Under the pieces are notes generated by a model. That model was given only the letters and a program-made list of their open reading frames with translations, was not told where the DNA came from and searched no databases. The position numbers were made by a program, and so were the translations under genes. A stretch of DNA of 64,000 nt. It comes from Shewanella fidelis ATCC BAA-318. GTDB lineage: Bacteria; Pseudomonadota; Gammaproteobacteria; Enterobacterales; Shewanellaceae. Shown piece after piece: positions 55,297 to 64,000 of this stretch. Each line of letters opens with the position of its first letter. Within the stretch, counting starts at the first letter, position 1. The stretch is taken from assembly GCF_000518605.1 (NCBI RefSeq), contig NZ_JADX01000010.1, positions 62,001 through 126,000 of the forward strand, given 5' to 3'.

Positions 55297-57204
55297 TTAG
55301 GCTACTGTAAACTTATCAACAACTGCTATTAGCTTTTGGTTGGCAGTCGTTAACCTATCGGTTTCTTCCAATGTTGACTTACCATTGTCATCTAGCAACA
55401 CAACCATGTCACGGATGGCATTCATATTACGGCTGACTTCGTCTGAAACCGCGCTTTGCTCTTCAGCTGCAGTGGCAATATGAGTATTTAAGTCGTTAAC
55501 CTCAACGATTGATTCAACCACTTTTGCCAAGTTATCACTGACTTCAGTTGTCGCAGCGCTTGCTTGTTCGCAGGTATGTTTAGTTTGCTTCATGGCATTC
55601 ACTGCATTGTTCACTCCTGTTTGCAACTGATCCAAAGTCTGCGCGATCTCAGTGGTACTCACTTGAGTTCTGGCTGCCAGCGCCCGCACCTCGTCAGCGA
55701 CCACAGCAAAGCCACGACCTTGCTCACCAGCTCTTGCCGCTTCAATTGCAGCATTCAGTGCCAGTAAATTGGTTTGCTCGGCAATATCACCTATCACTTG
55801 CAAGACTTTAGTGATGCTAATGGCATCTTGAGCGACATTGCTGATATTAAGCTCGGTTGCTTCAACATCCTCAATCAAACGCTCAACAGTTTGCTGGGTG
55901 CTAACCACTATTGCATTTGTTTGAGTCACTTGATTATTGCTTAACACCGCAGCCTGAGAAGCGTTAGCTGTATTGTTAGCCACGTCCATTGCCGTTGCGC
56001 TCATCTCTTCCACTGCGGTAACCACTTGCTCTGTTTCCATTACATGCTGGTTAAGTACGCTAGCATTATCATCGGTATGTTGATGTAAATGCTGAATACT
56101 TTGCGCAATTTCTCGTGAACCACTGGCAACCTGTTGCATCAACTCTTGTAGATTGGCCACAAACCGATTAATCCCGGAGGCTATCTCTCCCAAATCATCC
56201 TTACTGGTCACAGGCAAACGTTTAGTTAGATCTGCTTGGCCATTCGACAGGGCAATTACAACCTCCTTAAGGTGTAAAATCGGCCGATATAAACGATTAA
56301 GAACTGATAAAGCCAAAGCAATACTGGCTAGCAACATAACGATAGAGGTTAAAATCGCATCTTTAAGCGACTCATTTAAACCTGCAAAAGCCACACTTTC
56401 ATCAACACTGATAAACAAATACCACTGTTGATCTCCAAGTAAAGGGATGGACTCACTAAAGACTAAGTTGTGCTTACCGTCGTTTTGGTAACTACCACTA
56501 TAGGTGTTGCTATTGACGATATTCCGCTGTAACTGGTTAAGTCCTGAGTCACTAAGGCTGGCGCCAACTTCAAAACGTGAAGAGGACGAAGCTAACACCT
56601 TACCTTGATGATCGATAATTGCTGCAACCGCACCGGGAAACTCTATTTGCTCAACCGTATCAGCTAATATCTCAAGACCAATATCTCCCGATAACACACC
56701 ATCGCCTATATTTGTTACCACTGAAATCACTGGCTGCTTAGTCACCACATCGGTATAGATATCCGTCAGCACAGCTTGAGAATTTGCGCGAGCTAGCTGA
56801 TACCAGCCACGCGGCCTAGGGTCATACTTAGTGGTGTCTGCAACGCCATCACGCCACACCGCATCATCAGCAACACTGGCATAAGAGCTGCCATCCTCAA
56901 ATCCCCAAAAAACGGAATACAGACCACTTGCTTGCTTGGTAAAGCGGGCAAAATCTACATATTGATGTAACTCACCACGCTTATATTGCTCTGCCAGCGT
57001 CACTATTGCTGTCGCTTTATTGTTAAACCAATCAGCTATTGTTGTGGCTTCATAGTGAGTCATCGTCCGTGAGCTGGTTTGTACATAATTGATAGTGTCT
57101 TGCTTAAGCGATTGATATGAGAGCCAGTTTGCAATTAACAAACTAGCAGAGACTAATGCCACAATGGCCAAGGTAATGGTTTGTTTAAATCCAAGCGCTT
57201 TCAT
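55297..57204 (-). CDS. Methyl-accepting chemotaxis protein
   Basis: Chemoreceptor (635 aa). TM1 is about residues 9-31; a dCache-like periplasmic domain follows ([34 protein letters not shown], with a small-ligand Cache signature); TM2 at about 285-308; HAMP ([24 protein letters not shown]); and the conserved hairpin of the signalling domain, [47 protein letters not shown]. It senses a small molecule, perhaps an amino or organic acid. No che gene is close. The C-terminus lacks the NWETF tether. Confidence 0.93.
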   Translation of the reverse strand: MKALGFKQTITLAIVALVSASLLIANWLSYQSLKQDTINYVQTSSRTMTHYEATTIADWFNNKATAIVTLAEQYKRGELHQYVDFARFTKQASGLYSVFWGFEDGSSYASVADDAVWRDGVADTTKYDPRPRGWYQLARANSQAVLTDIYTDVVTKQPVISVVTNIGDGVLSGDIGLEILADTVEQIEFPGAVAAIIDHQGKVLASSSSRFEVGASLSDSGLNQLQRNIVNSNTYSGSYQNDGKHNLVFSESIPLLGDQQWYLFISVDESVAFAGLNESLKDAILTSIVMLLASIALALSVLNRLYRPILHLKEVVIALSNGQADLTKRLPVTSKDDLGEIASGINRFVANLQELMQQVASGSREIAQSIQHLHQHTDDNASVLNQHVMETEQVVTAVEEMSATAMDVANNTANASQAAVLSNNQVTQTNAIVVSTQQTVERLIEDVEATELNISNVAQDAISITKVLQVIGDIAEQTNLLALNAAIEAARAGEQGRGFAVVADEVRALAARTQVSTTEIAQTLDQLQTGVNNAVNAMKQTKHTCEQASAATTEVSDNLAKVVESIVEVNDLNTHIATAAEEQSAVSDEVSRNMNAIRDMVVLLDDNGKSTLEETDRLTTANQKLIAVVDKFTVA

Positions 57205-57357
57205 AGCAAATAGCTTTCCTTGTTTCGGCAGACTTATTTTGGACGGGATTAATTAAAGCCAAGAGTTATACCTGCGGAATGGATTCCAAACTGTGAGTAA
57301 TACCAATTATAAAACAGTCAATTAGCCAACCTAGATGGCCATGACTATCAGGCATAA

Positions 57358-57384
57358 AAAAGGTCAGCAATTTGCTGACCTTTG
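57358..57384 (-). terminator. Likely terminator of the marR gene
   Basis: AAAGGTCAGCA / TGCTGACCTTT with a three-base loop and a T-run on the minus strand. It lies 110 nt beyond the marR stop. Confidence 0.75.
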
Positions 57385-57407
57385 AGCCTTGGCGCTGTTG
57401 TTATACC

Positions 57408-57497
57408 TTCACAAGGGCAAACTAATTCAGTTATTCGCCTTGAATTTGTTTGCCAAAATCGCTCTGAGTAGAGCAAGTTCTTATACTATTTGGTATT
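57408..57497. mobile_element. Second partial copy of the MITE-like element
   Basis: From CTTCACAAGGG to the TIR-like end (ATACTATTTGGTAT) this matches the right end of the 27746-28025 element by eye at most positions (including TTTGCCAAAA and GCTCTGAGTAGA). Another TACCAATTAT end appears at 57301, so the whole element could be about 197 bp and enclose the terminator. Confidence 0.65.
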
Positions 57498-57981
57498 AGG
57501 ACTCAAAAGAGGCTAACCAGGTTTTTAACAGCGAGTTTAACTCTGGTTTTTGCTGCTCAGATAGCTGCTCAACTAATTGATGTTGCACCTTCACATGCTC
57601 TTCAATGGCTTGATCTATGGTATTAAAACCCAGCTCAGTTAAGCCAACAGACACGCTACGACGATCTTCCTTACTGTGTACCCGCTCAATTAAACCTTTA
57701 GATTCAAGCTTATCTAAGCGATTAGTCATCGCACCTGAAGTCAGCATCATCGCTGACAATAATGCCGAAGGCGTCAAGCAGTGTGGCTCACCTGAACGAC
57801 GTAAGGTGGCGAGTACATCAAACTCTCCCATCGTCAGGCCATACTGTTTATGACAAGCTGCAATTTGCGTTTCAATATGTTTTTGCAAACGCATTATGCG
57901 GCCAAAAATCGCCATGGGTAATGTGTCTAAGTGCGGCTTTTCTTTGCCCCATTGCGCCACCAGCTTATCAATATCTTCCAT
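57496..57981 (-). CDS. MarR-family regulator
   Basis: Winged-helix regulator (161 aa from ATG 57981): GLTMGEFDVLATLRRSGEPHCLTPSALLSAMMLTSGAMTNRLDKLESKGLIERVHSKEDRRSVSVGLTE is typical MarR. It is divergent from an EamA transporter, with palindromic operators between. Its stop codon TAA is formed at the outer end of the repeat element (57408-57497). Ligand unknown; an efflux substrate would fit. Confidence 0.9.
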   Translation of the reverse strand: MEDIDKLVAQWGKEKPHLDTLPMAIFGRIMRLQKHIETQIAACHKQYGLTMGEFDVLATLRRSGEPHCLTPSALLSAMMLTSGAMTNRLDKLESKGLIERVHSKEDRRSVSVGLTELGFNTIDQAIEEHVKVQHQLVEQLSEQQKPELNSLLKTWLASFES

Positions 57982-58028
57982 TTTTGCTTTCTTTCGCCTC
58001 AATCGCATAGCGCCAAATAAACTTAACG

Positions 58029-58124
58029 CAAAGATACTTCATAAAAAGATTCTTTACAAAACTAAAGCCGCGATCCACAATAAAGTATCTTTACATAAAG
58101 ATACTTTATAAAAAGGTATTTTAT
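58029..58124. promoter_or_regulatory. Array of MarR-type operator palindromes
   Basis: TAAAGTATCTTTA (58081-58093) and TAAAGATACTTTA (58096-58108) are mirror copies forming a perfect 28-bp inverted repeat around CA. Related sites are CAAAGATACTTCA (58029-58041), AAAGATTCTTT (58045-58055) and AAAAGGTATTTTA (58112-58124, over the transporter start). Sites recur at ~15-bp steps in two groups. Confidence 0.8.
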
Positions 58125-59040
58125 GAATATTGTCCTTGCCATGATCCCCGCATTTGTTTGGGGAACAACCTATGCAGTAACCCAGTTCACGCTACCTGAC
58201 TGGCCGCCACTACTTTTAGGTGCCCTACGGGCATTACCGGCAGGGTTAATTTTGTTGTTGATAAAACCCAGCTTACCGAGCAAAACTGACTGGCCGATTT
58301 TACTCAAACTCGGTGCAATTAATATTGCGCTGTTCTTTAGCCTTATTTTTGTCATGGCGCTAACCCTACCTTCAGCAATATCGGGTGTCGGTATGGTATC
58401 TGTGCCTGTTTTTGCCATGCTATTTCACTGGCTAGTGAGCAAACAGCGTCCTAACCTACTGCAAGCCTTATCGGGAGCGATGATTATCGCATTTGCTTGG
58501 TTACTATTTGATCCACAATCTATCAGTTTAAACCCAGTTGGCTTAGTTGCTATGTTGGCCGCCATTAGCTGCATCATCATAGGCAGCACTATCACTAAAA
58601 CACTCGGCAGCCGCATTCATTGGTGGACTGTGCTGACCTGGCAATTGATTATCGGCGGTGGCTTACTGCTGATTGTTGCGGCACTGCATGCGAGTTATCA
58701 AAGCGACACCTATATTGCCGCCGTGCAACAAATCGATTGGCGCAGTAGTGCAGGACTGGCATGGATCATCCTCCTCAATACTGTGCTGGGTTACGGTCTA
58801 TACGTATGGTTATTACAGCGTATGAGCGTAGTGGATTTTACTTTTGGTGGTATCGCGAATCCCATTGCCGGCATTGTCACGGGTCTGTTGTTACTCGGTG
58901 AATCTTTCTCTTGGTATCAATACCTGTTGATGGGCGGCATGATTGTCGCGTCAGTCGCTCCAGCGCTGATTAACAGCATTAATCAAAAACTCAAAGCAAA
59001 CGCTAATTCACACCACAAGAGGCCTGAACAACTGAGTTAA
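58123..59040 (+). CDS. EamA-family (DMT) exporter
   Basis: Ten-helix membrane protein (305 aa) with two EamA repeats: MNIVLAMIPAFVWGTTYAVTQFTLPDWPPLLLGALRALPAGLILLL and, in the second half, LNTVLGYGLYVWLLQRMSVVDFTFGGIANPIAGIVTGLLLLGE. It is the likely target of the neighbouring MarR protein and would export a drug or metabolite. Substrate unknown. Confidence 0.88.
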   Translation: MNIVLAMIPAFVWGTTYAVTQFTLPDWPPLLLGALRALPAGLILLLIKPSLPSKTDWPILLKLGAINIALFFSLIFVMALTLPSAISGVGMVSVPVFAMLFHWLVSKQRPNLLQALSGAMIIAFAWLLFDPQSISLNPVGLVAMLAAISCIIIGSTITKTLGSRIHWWTVLTWQLIIGGGLLLIVAALHASYQSDTYIAAVQQIDWRSSAGLAWIILLNTVLGYGLYVWLLQRMSVVDFTFGGIANPIAGIVTGLLLLGESFSWYQYLLMGGMIVASVAPALINSINQKLKANANSHHKRPEQLS

Positions 59041-59144
59041 TTTAACCTGCTGTAGTCAACCATAGATTCGAACCACTTAGTTAAGGTTTGACCCCATTAC
59101 TGTTTTTCTTCGCTGAAAAAACAGCGATCCAGTGCACACTTTTT

Positions 59145-59182
59145 TTGCAATTGTTTGCGCAACTCATATGCTTGCGTACAAT
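59145..59182 (+). promoter_or_regulatory. Candidate promoter with a PurR-like box
   Basis: TTGCGC (59155-59160) and TACAAT (59177-59182) with 16 nt between make a promoter 20 nt upstream of the riboswitch. TTGCAATTGTTTGCGC (59145-59160) fits the PurR consensus at 8 of its 11 fixed positions. Both calls are candidates. Confidence 0.35.
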
Positions 59183-59202
59183 CCGCGCCAACAATTTATT
59201 GT

Positions 59203-59267
59203 GCTGTATATCGCTGGAAATTTGGTCCAGAAGTCTCTACCACAAGACCTAATCTTGTGACTACAGC
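59203..59267 (+). promoter_or_regulatory. Guanine-type purine riboswitch
   Basis: P1 is GCTGTA / TACAGC. P2 is CTGGA-AATTTGG-TCCAG, with the loop similar to xpt GAUAUGG. J2/3 is AAGTCTCTACC, as in the xpt CAAGUUUCUACC. P3 is ACAAG-ACCTAAT-CTTGT. The loop GG and CC can pair, and J3/1 is GACTAC, with C at the ligand-specifying position, which denotes guanine. It precedes a purine permease. A possible expression platform follows (GCCAAA/TTTGGC at 59284-59316; GCGCT/AGCGC at 59347-59362). Confidence 0.9.
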
Positions 59268-59389
59268 TCAATCACCGTCCGTTGCCAAATGGCTATTATG
59301 CTTTGGCAGCCCAGTGGTATCTGCCAATAAATGTATTGAACCCTTAGCGCTTTAAAGAGCGCATCAATAAACATTAATAAGGCATCACT

Positions 59390-60760
59390 GTGGCGATCTC
59401 TAGCTTACTTCAACGTGCGGGCAAGTCCCGTTTTATGGAAAATACCTTCCAGCTTTCTAAGCGTAATGCCAATATTGGCACTGAGCTGTACGCAGGCTTT
59501 ATTACCTTTTTAGCCATGAGCTATATTCTGGCAGTGAACCCAGCAATTTTAGGCAGTATTGATGGCATGGATAAAGGTGCTATCTTCACCGCTACAGCTA
59601 TCGCAGCGGCATTAGCCACATTGATAATGGGCTTCTTTGGCAACTATCCGGTGATGTTAGCACCGGGCATGAGCATGAACGGATTCTTCAAAGGCATGCT
59701 GGCATCAAGCTCTGTCGCACTGATTTGGCACGAAGCCCTATTCGGTATCTTCTTATCAGGTGTGGTGTATTTGATCTTCTCGATGACCAAGATCCGCAAA
59801 CAGATGATTGAGTCGATCCCAGAAGATCTCAAGCTCGCCATTACCGTATCTCTGGGCTTGTTTATCGCCTTTTTAGGCCTTAAAAACGCAGGGATTATTG
59901 TGGCAAATCCTGTGGTACTGGTTAGCATGGGGGATATTAGTAAGCCGCAGGTGGCCATTGCCTTTATCAGCTTATTTGTCGCTGTTGCTTGCATGGTACG
60001 CAATATCAAGCTGGCAACGTTTATCGCCTTTATGACCTCAATTACCCTAACTCTGTTAAGCGACGCAGTATTAGGCACTAAATTTGCGCCTATTCCTGAA
60101 ACTTGGTTTAGCCTGCCACCAAGCATAGAGCCTAGCTTTGGTAAGGTATTTAACTTTGAGTTTCTTACCCTTGATAAGCTATTTGACCTGCTATTTATCG
60201 TGATTATTTTCTTTATTGTCGACTTTTTCGATGGCTTATCAACTATTGTTGGCGTAGGTAAAGATGCTGGCATTATCGATAAAGATGGTAAGGTGCCAAA
60301 TGCACGTTCTGCATTGGTTGCTGACGCTGGCGGTACGGTTATTGGTAGTGTGTTAGGCACCACCTCGATCACCGCATTCTCAGAGTCTGGTATTGCCTCA
60401 GCCCAAGGTGCAAAAACCGGTTTAGCCGCTGTAGCAACCGCCTGTTTATTCCTACTGGCACTATTTTGCTACCCAGTGTTTTCTATGTTTTCTACTGCAA
60501 TTGTCGCCCCAGCAATGATTGTTGTTGGTATTTATATGGTAGGTCGCCTAGGTAATATTCAGTGGGATCATAAGCCATCATGTATTGCCGCTTTCTTTAC
60601 CATTATGTTCACTATTTTAAGCTTCTCGCCAGCTAACGGCATGGCAATGGGCTTTATCAGCTATGCATTTGCCATGTTAGTAGCGGGTAAAGGCCGTGAA
60701 GTTCACCCGATAATCTATGGCTTATCACTGATCTTTATTGCTTATCTGTTGATGCTGTAA
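59390..60760 (+). CDS. NCS2-type guanine/hypoxanthine permease (GhxP/PbuG-like)
   Basis: Nucleobase permease (456 aa, GTG start) with about twelve helices. AzgA-branch motifs are evident: ELYAGFITFLAMSYILAVNPAILG, MLAPGMSMNGFFKGML, IVDFFDGLSTIVGVG, GSVLGTTSITAFSESGIA. It imports purine bases with protons, matching the guanine riboswitch in its leader. ATG 59432 is an alternative start; GTG 59390 has AAGG upstream. Confidence 0.9.
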   Translation: MAISSLLQRAGKSRFMENTFQLSKRNANIGTELYAGFITFLAMSYILAVNPAILGSIDGMDKGAIFTATAIAAALATLIMGFFGNYPVMLAPGMSMNGFFKGMLASSSVALIWHEALFGIFLSGVVYLIFSMTKIRKQMIESIPEDLKLAITVSLGLFIAFLGLKNAGIIVANPVVLVSMGDISKPQVAIAFISLFVAVACMVRNIKLATFIAFMTSITLTLLSDAVLGTKFAPIPETWFSLPPSIEPSFGKVFNFEFLTLDKLFDLLFIVIIFFIVDFFDGLSTIVGVGKDAGIIDKDGKVPNARSALVADAGGTVIGSVLGTTSITAFSESGIASAQGAKTGLAAVATACLFLLALFCYPVFSMFSTAIVAPAMIVVGIYMVGRLGNIQWDHKPSCIAAFFTIMFTILSFSPANGMAMGFISYAFAMLVAGKGREVHPIIYGLSLIFIAYLLML

Positions 60761-60769
60761 AGCACGACA

Positions 60770-60801
60770 TAAAAAAGGGTCTGCAATGCAGACCCTTTTT
60801 G
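60770..60801. terminator. Bidirectional terminator
   Basis: AAAGGGTCTGC / GCAGACCCTTT around AAT, with flanking A and T tracts, between two convergent genes. Confidence 0.9.
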
Positions 60802-60812
60802 TTTCAAACCAG

Positions 60813-62345
60813 TTAATTAACCGGTAAGTGACTCACCTTAACCAAAGACACTTTAAACTCGTCAGCCTCAACGATTTCAAACTTCAGTTTAGCAAATTCA
60901 ATCACATCACTGACTTTAGGGATGGTTGAATTCAGCGCCAACAATAAGCCGGCAACGGTAATGTATTCCTGCTGCTTATCAATTAAGCCGATAGTCTCTA
61001 AGCGGTACTCTAAGTCATGTAATGAAGTTGAACCTTTTACTAGCCAACCGTCATTACATACGCTGATCTCTGGTGTTTCACCAATATCAGGGAACTCACC
61101 CACTATCGACTCGAGTAAGTCGTGTAGGGTCACGATACCTTGAATACTACCGAATTCATCAGCCAAGACCGCCATGCCCGCTCTCGACTCTCTAAAGCCA
61201 TCAAGTAAACGAATAACGTTAATGCTATCAGGCACAATGTACGCAGGAAAAGCGGCTGCAATATCCGCTAAGTTTTCACCCGCTTCAATGCCCAACAGCA
61301 AGTCTTTGCTGCGCACGATACCAATTAAGTTATCAAGTGAACCTGTGCACACAGGGAAGATCTGATGACGACTGTTTTTGATCGTCTGTTTAATCTTATC
61401 GTTGCTATCTTCAGTGTTTAACCATACGGTTTCACTTCTTTGAGTCATTACCGTACGCACATTTCGCTCAGATAATGATAATACGCCAGTGACCATCTCA
61501 CGCTCTGCATCACCAAAACTCACCGGTGCAGGCTCAGCATCTTCATCGTCATCATGTTGGTTGTAATGCTTACTGCCCATCAGTCTGAAAATCGCTTCAG
61601 TGGTGCGCTGACGCAGTGGCACACGCTCTGCGTGCTTCGCATGACTTGAGCTAATCATCTGATTAAACATCTCAATCAGTAATGAGAAACCAATCGCCGC
61701 ATATAAATATCCTTTAGGAATATGGAAACCAAAACCTTCAGCCACCAAGATAAAGCCAATCATCAATAGGAAGCTTAAACACAGCACGATAACCGTAGGA
61801 TGCGCGTTAACAAAGTTAGTGATCGACTTAGAGGCTAATAGCATCACAATCATCGACACAATAACCGCAATCATCATCACAGCTAAGCTATCAACCATAC
61901 CCACAGCAGTAATAATTGAGTCTAATGAGAATACCGCATCTAGGGCTAAGATCTGCGCAATAATCACACCAAAGCTAGCATAAACATTAGCGCCTTGCTG
62001 TTGGTTGATATCGCCTTCAAAACGCTCATGTAATTCGTGAGTCGCTTTAAATAACAGGAATAAACCACCAATGATTAAAATCAGATCTCGGGTAGAGAAA
62101 CTTAAATCATAAATACTAAATAGCGGCTGGGTTAGCGTCACGAGCCAAGAAACAATGCTCAGCAAACCAAGGCGCATAATTAGCGCTAAAGACAAGCCAA
62201 TTGTTCTGGCTTTATCACGCTGCTCTGGCGGTAGTTTTTTAACTAAAATAGCAATGAAAACAAGGTTATCGATACCTAAAACGATCTCGATAATAATAAG
62301 GGTAATTAAGCCAATCCATATTTGTGGTTCAAGCAAAAATTCCAT
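60813..62345 (-). CDS. yoaE: TerC/CBS-domain membrane protein (YoaE/YegH-like)
   Basis: 510-aa protein in the YoaE arrangement: TerC-like membrane part with [23 protein letters not shown], then tandem CBS domains ([22 protein letters not shown] and [23 protein letters not shown]) and a CorC-HlyC C-terminal domain. Such proteins are linked to metal handling; the transported ion is not shown. Start at ATG 62345 chosen to match E. coli MEFL; a longer in-frame start (62366) has no support. Confidence 0.9.
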   Translation of the reverse strand: MEFLLEPQIWIGLITLIIIEIVLGIDNLVFIAILVKKLPPEQRDKARTIGLSLALIMRLGLLSIVSWLVTLTQPLFSIYDLSFSTRDLILIIGGLFLLFKATHELHERFEGDINQQQGANVYASFGVIIAQILALDAVFSLDSIITAVGMVDSLAVMMIAVIVSMIVMLLASKSITNFVNAHPTVIVLCLSFLLMIGFILVAEGFGFHIPKGYLYAAIGFSLLIEMFNQMISSSHAKHAERVPLRQRTTEAIFRLMGSKHYNQHDDDEDAEPAPVSFGDAEREMVTGVLSLSERNVRTVMTQRSETVWLNTEDSNDKIKQTIKNSRHQIFPVCTGSLDNLIGIVRSKDLLLGIEAGENLADIAAAFPAYIVPDSINVIRLLDGFRESRAGMAVLADEFGSIQGIVTLHDLLESIVGEFPDIGETPEISVCNDGWLVKGSTSLHDLEYRLETIGLIDKQQEYITVAGLLLALNSTIPKVSDVIEFAKLKFEIVEADEFKVSLVKVSHLPVN

Positions 62346-62560
62346 CGTGTGTTTTATCTTCCACAACTGAGATCATTGTTCAATGTCATCACTCAGCTCG
62401 GTCAATAGCTCCAAAATATTACGCATTAATAAAAGTTAAGCGCATTTATATTGGAGATTGGCTAAAAACGATAATTAATTAAATTTTATCTTTGCTAAAT
62501 CAAAGTAACAGCGACCCCAACAAAGCACAGAAAACTCAGATCCTGCGGCAGATATTTAGC

Positions 62561-63766
62561 TTAACTCGGCTGGGTGTGAGGCAGTCTTTTCAAGCTCCAT
62601 TTAAGCAGCATTGGGCCGATCAACGTGGTGATAGCAATAATCACCACCAACTCAGTAAACAGCTTGCTATCAATAATATTCATTTGCAGGCCAAGTTCAG
62701 CAAACACTAACCCTACCTCACCTCGAGGCACCATAGCGCTGCCAACCACCACTTTTGTGCGCCATGCTTTTGCGGCAAACCAGCCAGCGATTAACTTACT
62801 GAAAATGGCTAATATCGATAACCAAACCAGCAGTAAAATACCGCCTAAGCTGTAATCAAGCTGACTTAAATCAAGACTAATGCCAACATACACAAAAAAG
62901 ATCGGTGCAAATACATCCACTAAAGCTTTAGTCGACTGCTCCATTTTGTGAGTAAAATTAAAGGGATTAACTAAATAATGGTTTATCGGAGACACAAACT
63001 GCCGACTTAACGCCATACCGACAGCAAAGCCCCCCAACAAGGCTGGCGCGCCAAATGCGTGTGCTAGCCAAGCAAAGAAGCAAATAAGCACCATGGCAAT
63101 AATCACTTCATAGCCAGATTTATCTGCCACAGGTTTGATTGCACGGGCAAGATACAGTAAAGCACGTGCTAAAGGTGGTGCGATAAATAGGAATAAACCA
63201 ACCTTGGCGATGAGTAGTAAGGTACTGGTTATGTCCAACGCCCCATGACTGGCAAAATTAAATAACACACTGAGTAAAATCACCCCGGCAATATCATCAA
63301 TCACTGCCGCGCCTAAAATGATGTTACCAACAGAAGTTTGCGCTTGTTTGGCTTGATTGAGTACCCGCAAAGAAATACCGATACTTGTGGCCGTTAAGGC
63401 ACAACCCAAATAGACAGCAGTAAACAGCGAATCGGTAAGGTACAGGGCGCTGCTTAGCCCGATCACAATTGCAGGGGCTAATATGCCAGCAACAGCGACT
63501 TTGGCAGCGCGGCCACCAGCTTGATGTAAACGTTTAATAGAAGTTTCACAACCGATAGAAAACAGCAGCAAAATCACGCCTAACTCGGCCAGTACTGCTA
63601 AGGTTGGATGGGGAAGAACAAGATTAAAAAGCGTTGGGCCTAATACCAACCCAGCGAGTATTTCACCAACAACGGCTGGCAGCCCAAAATACTTAAATAA
63701 ACTACCAAAAAGTTTACCAAAAAAGAGGATCAGGCATAGCGAGAGAATAAATTGATCAGCGGCCAT
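62561..63766 (-). CDS. CPA2-type cation:proton antiporter
   Basis: Inner-membrane antiporter (401 aa from ATG 63766), about 12-13 helices. CPA2/KefB-like features are visible: FFGKLFGSLFKYFGLPAVVGEILAGLVLGP, CALTATSIGISLRVL, GAAVIDDIAGVILLSVL (the Asp-Asp of the ion site) and ALSRQFVSPINHY. There is no TrkA-N/KTN domain, so it is a short form; Na+ or K+ cannot be told. A TTG at 63799 is an alternative start, and neither has a strong ribosome site. Confidence 0.85.
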   Translation of the reverse strand: MAADQFILSLCLILFFGKLFGSLFKYFGLPAVVGEILAGLVLGPTLFNLVLPHPTLAVLAELGVILLLFSIGCETSIKRLHQAGGRAAKVAVAGILAPAIVIGLSSALYLTDSLFTAVYLGCALTATSIGISLRVLNQAKQAQTSVGNIILGAAVIDDIAGVILLSVLFNFASHGALDITSTLLLIAKVGLFLFIAPPLARALLYLARAIKPVADKSGYEVIIAMVLICFFAWLAHAFGAPALLGGFAVGMALSRQFVSPINHYLVNPFNFTHKMEQSTKALVDVFAPIFFVYVGISLDLSQLDYSLGGILLLVWLSILAIFSKLIAGWFAAKAWRTKVVVGSAMVPRGEVGLVFAELGLQMNIIDSKLFTELVVIIAITTLIGPMLLKWSLKRLPHTQPS

Positions 63767-63884
63767 ATACGTCTCGAAACCACTAGTGATACTGTACAAA
63801 TCTTGTTCTTTTTCATGATAAAGATCAAGGACTAAATAGCCAGTTTTGCTATTTTAAAATCTCAACAATCTTGAGGGTGTACTC

Positions 63885-64000
63885 ATGGATAGAATGTTTA
63901 TCATTTCACAAAAGCATCAAGCCAAAAACGATGTTATTAGTGCTGGGGTGTTGCTCGCTAATCAGTTAGGTGTAAGTCCGGAGGTGATGAGCTATTGCTA
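63885..64000 (+). CDS. N-terminus of a universal-stress-like protein (cut by the window edge)
   Basis: After GAGGGTG an ATG at 63885 opens a frame (MDRMFIISQKHQAKNDVISAGVLLANQLGVSPEVMSY...) that runs off the end. The pattern of a short beta strand, then a helix with a Q/K-rich segment, resembles UspA/UspE-type proteins, but only ~38 residues are visible. Identity is tentative. Confidence 0.35.
   Translation, partial: MDRMFIISQKHQAKNDVISAGVLLANQLGVSPEVMSYC

Noticed and set aside
59060..59105. tRNA-like fragment on the minus strand (GGTTCGAATC)
   Set aside because: The flanking arms do not pair as a TpsiC stem and no acceptor or anticodon arm follows; it is a chance match.

Overview
The window reads as a chromosome segment of a marine gammaproteobacterium, most likely Shewanella (order Alteromonadales). 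The reasons are the Shewanella/Vibrio-type gene content (DUF2999, octaheme lipoprotein cytochrome, chitinase, ArsE/F/G-like genes), the conserved murA-ibaG-mlaBCDEF / yrbG-kdsDC-lptCAB-rpoN-hpf-ptsN-rapZ-ptsO block, and the moderate GC content. No tRNA, rRNA, CRISPR array, phage or intact transposase was seen. Two copies of a small non-autonomous repeat (MITE-like) and three solitary or end-like palindromes of the same family are present.

Layout. 1-4516 (minus): murA (cut by the window edge), ibaG and the mlaBCDEF phospholipid transport operon. 4695-14209 (plus): yrbG, then KDO and LPS-transport genes (kdsD, kdsC, lptC, lptA, lptB), sigma-54 (rpoN), hpf, nitrogen-PTS genes (ptsN, ptsO), rapZ and an MgtE magnesium channel. 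The whole block concerns the envelope and its nitrogen/carbon regulation. 14.2-18.2 kb: a ModA-like binding protein, an OmpA-type lipoprotein, a small HTH protein and an FG-GAP repeat protein. 18.4-23.6 kb: a three-gene glycan/lipid-modification operon (GtrA-like, ArnT-like GT39, GtrB-like GT2) facing a two-component system. 23.7-34.8 kb: a standalone GAF protein, a hydrolase, two RNA methyltransferases, efflux pumps, a molbindin, a DUF134/NifX-like pair, an AraC/Bcr-type efflux pair and ppiB.

35.1-48.0 kb: two Tat-exported PLP aminotransferase-fold proteins (35172 and 44404) with a CysK-like enzyme and an AraC regulator between them, a GGDEF-EAL protein with a periplasmic binding protein, an eight-heme outer-membrane-type lipoprotein cytochrome, and a multidomain GH18 chitinase whose leader carries a clear class-I cyclic-di-GMP (GEMM) riboswitch. 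48.6-50.7 kb: a DUF3302/HlyD pair and a Bax-inhibitor-1-like protein. 51.5-54.95 kb: an arsenic cluster (arsR, arsE-, arsF- and arsG-like genes, a DUF318 permease, and convergent arsC). 55.3-64.0 kb: a chemoreceptor, a divergent marR/EamA pair with an array of operator palindromes, a guanine riboswitch in front of an NCS2 purine permease (possibly also with a PurR box), a TerC/CBS membrane protein, a CPA2 antiporter and the start of a universal-stress-like gene.

The most interesting signals are regulatory: two riboswitches, a five-site MarR operator array, a palindrome pair in front of a binding-protein/c-di-GMP operon, a MITE end that supplies a stop codon, and tandem repeats that run across or between genes in the arsenic region.
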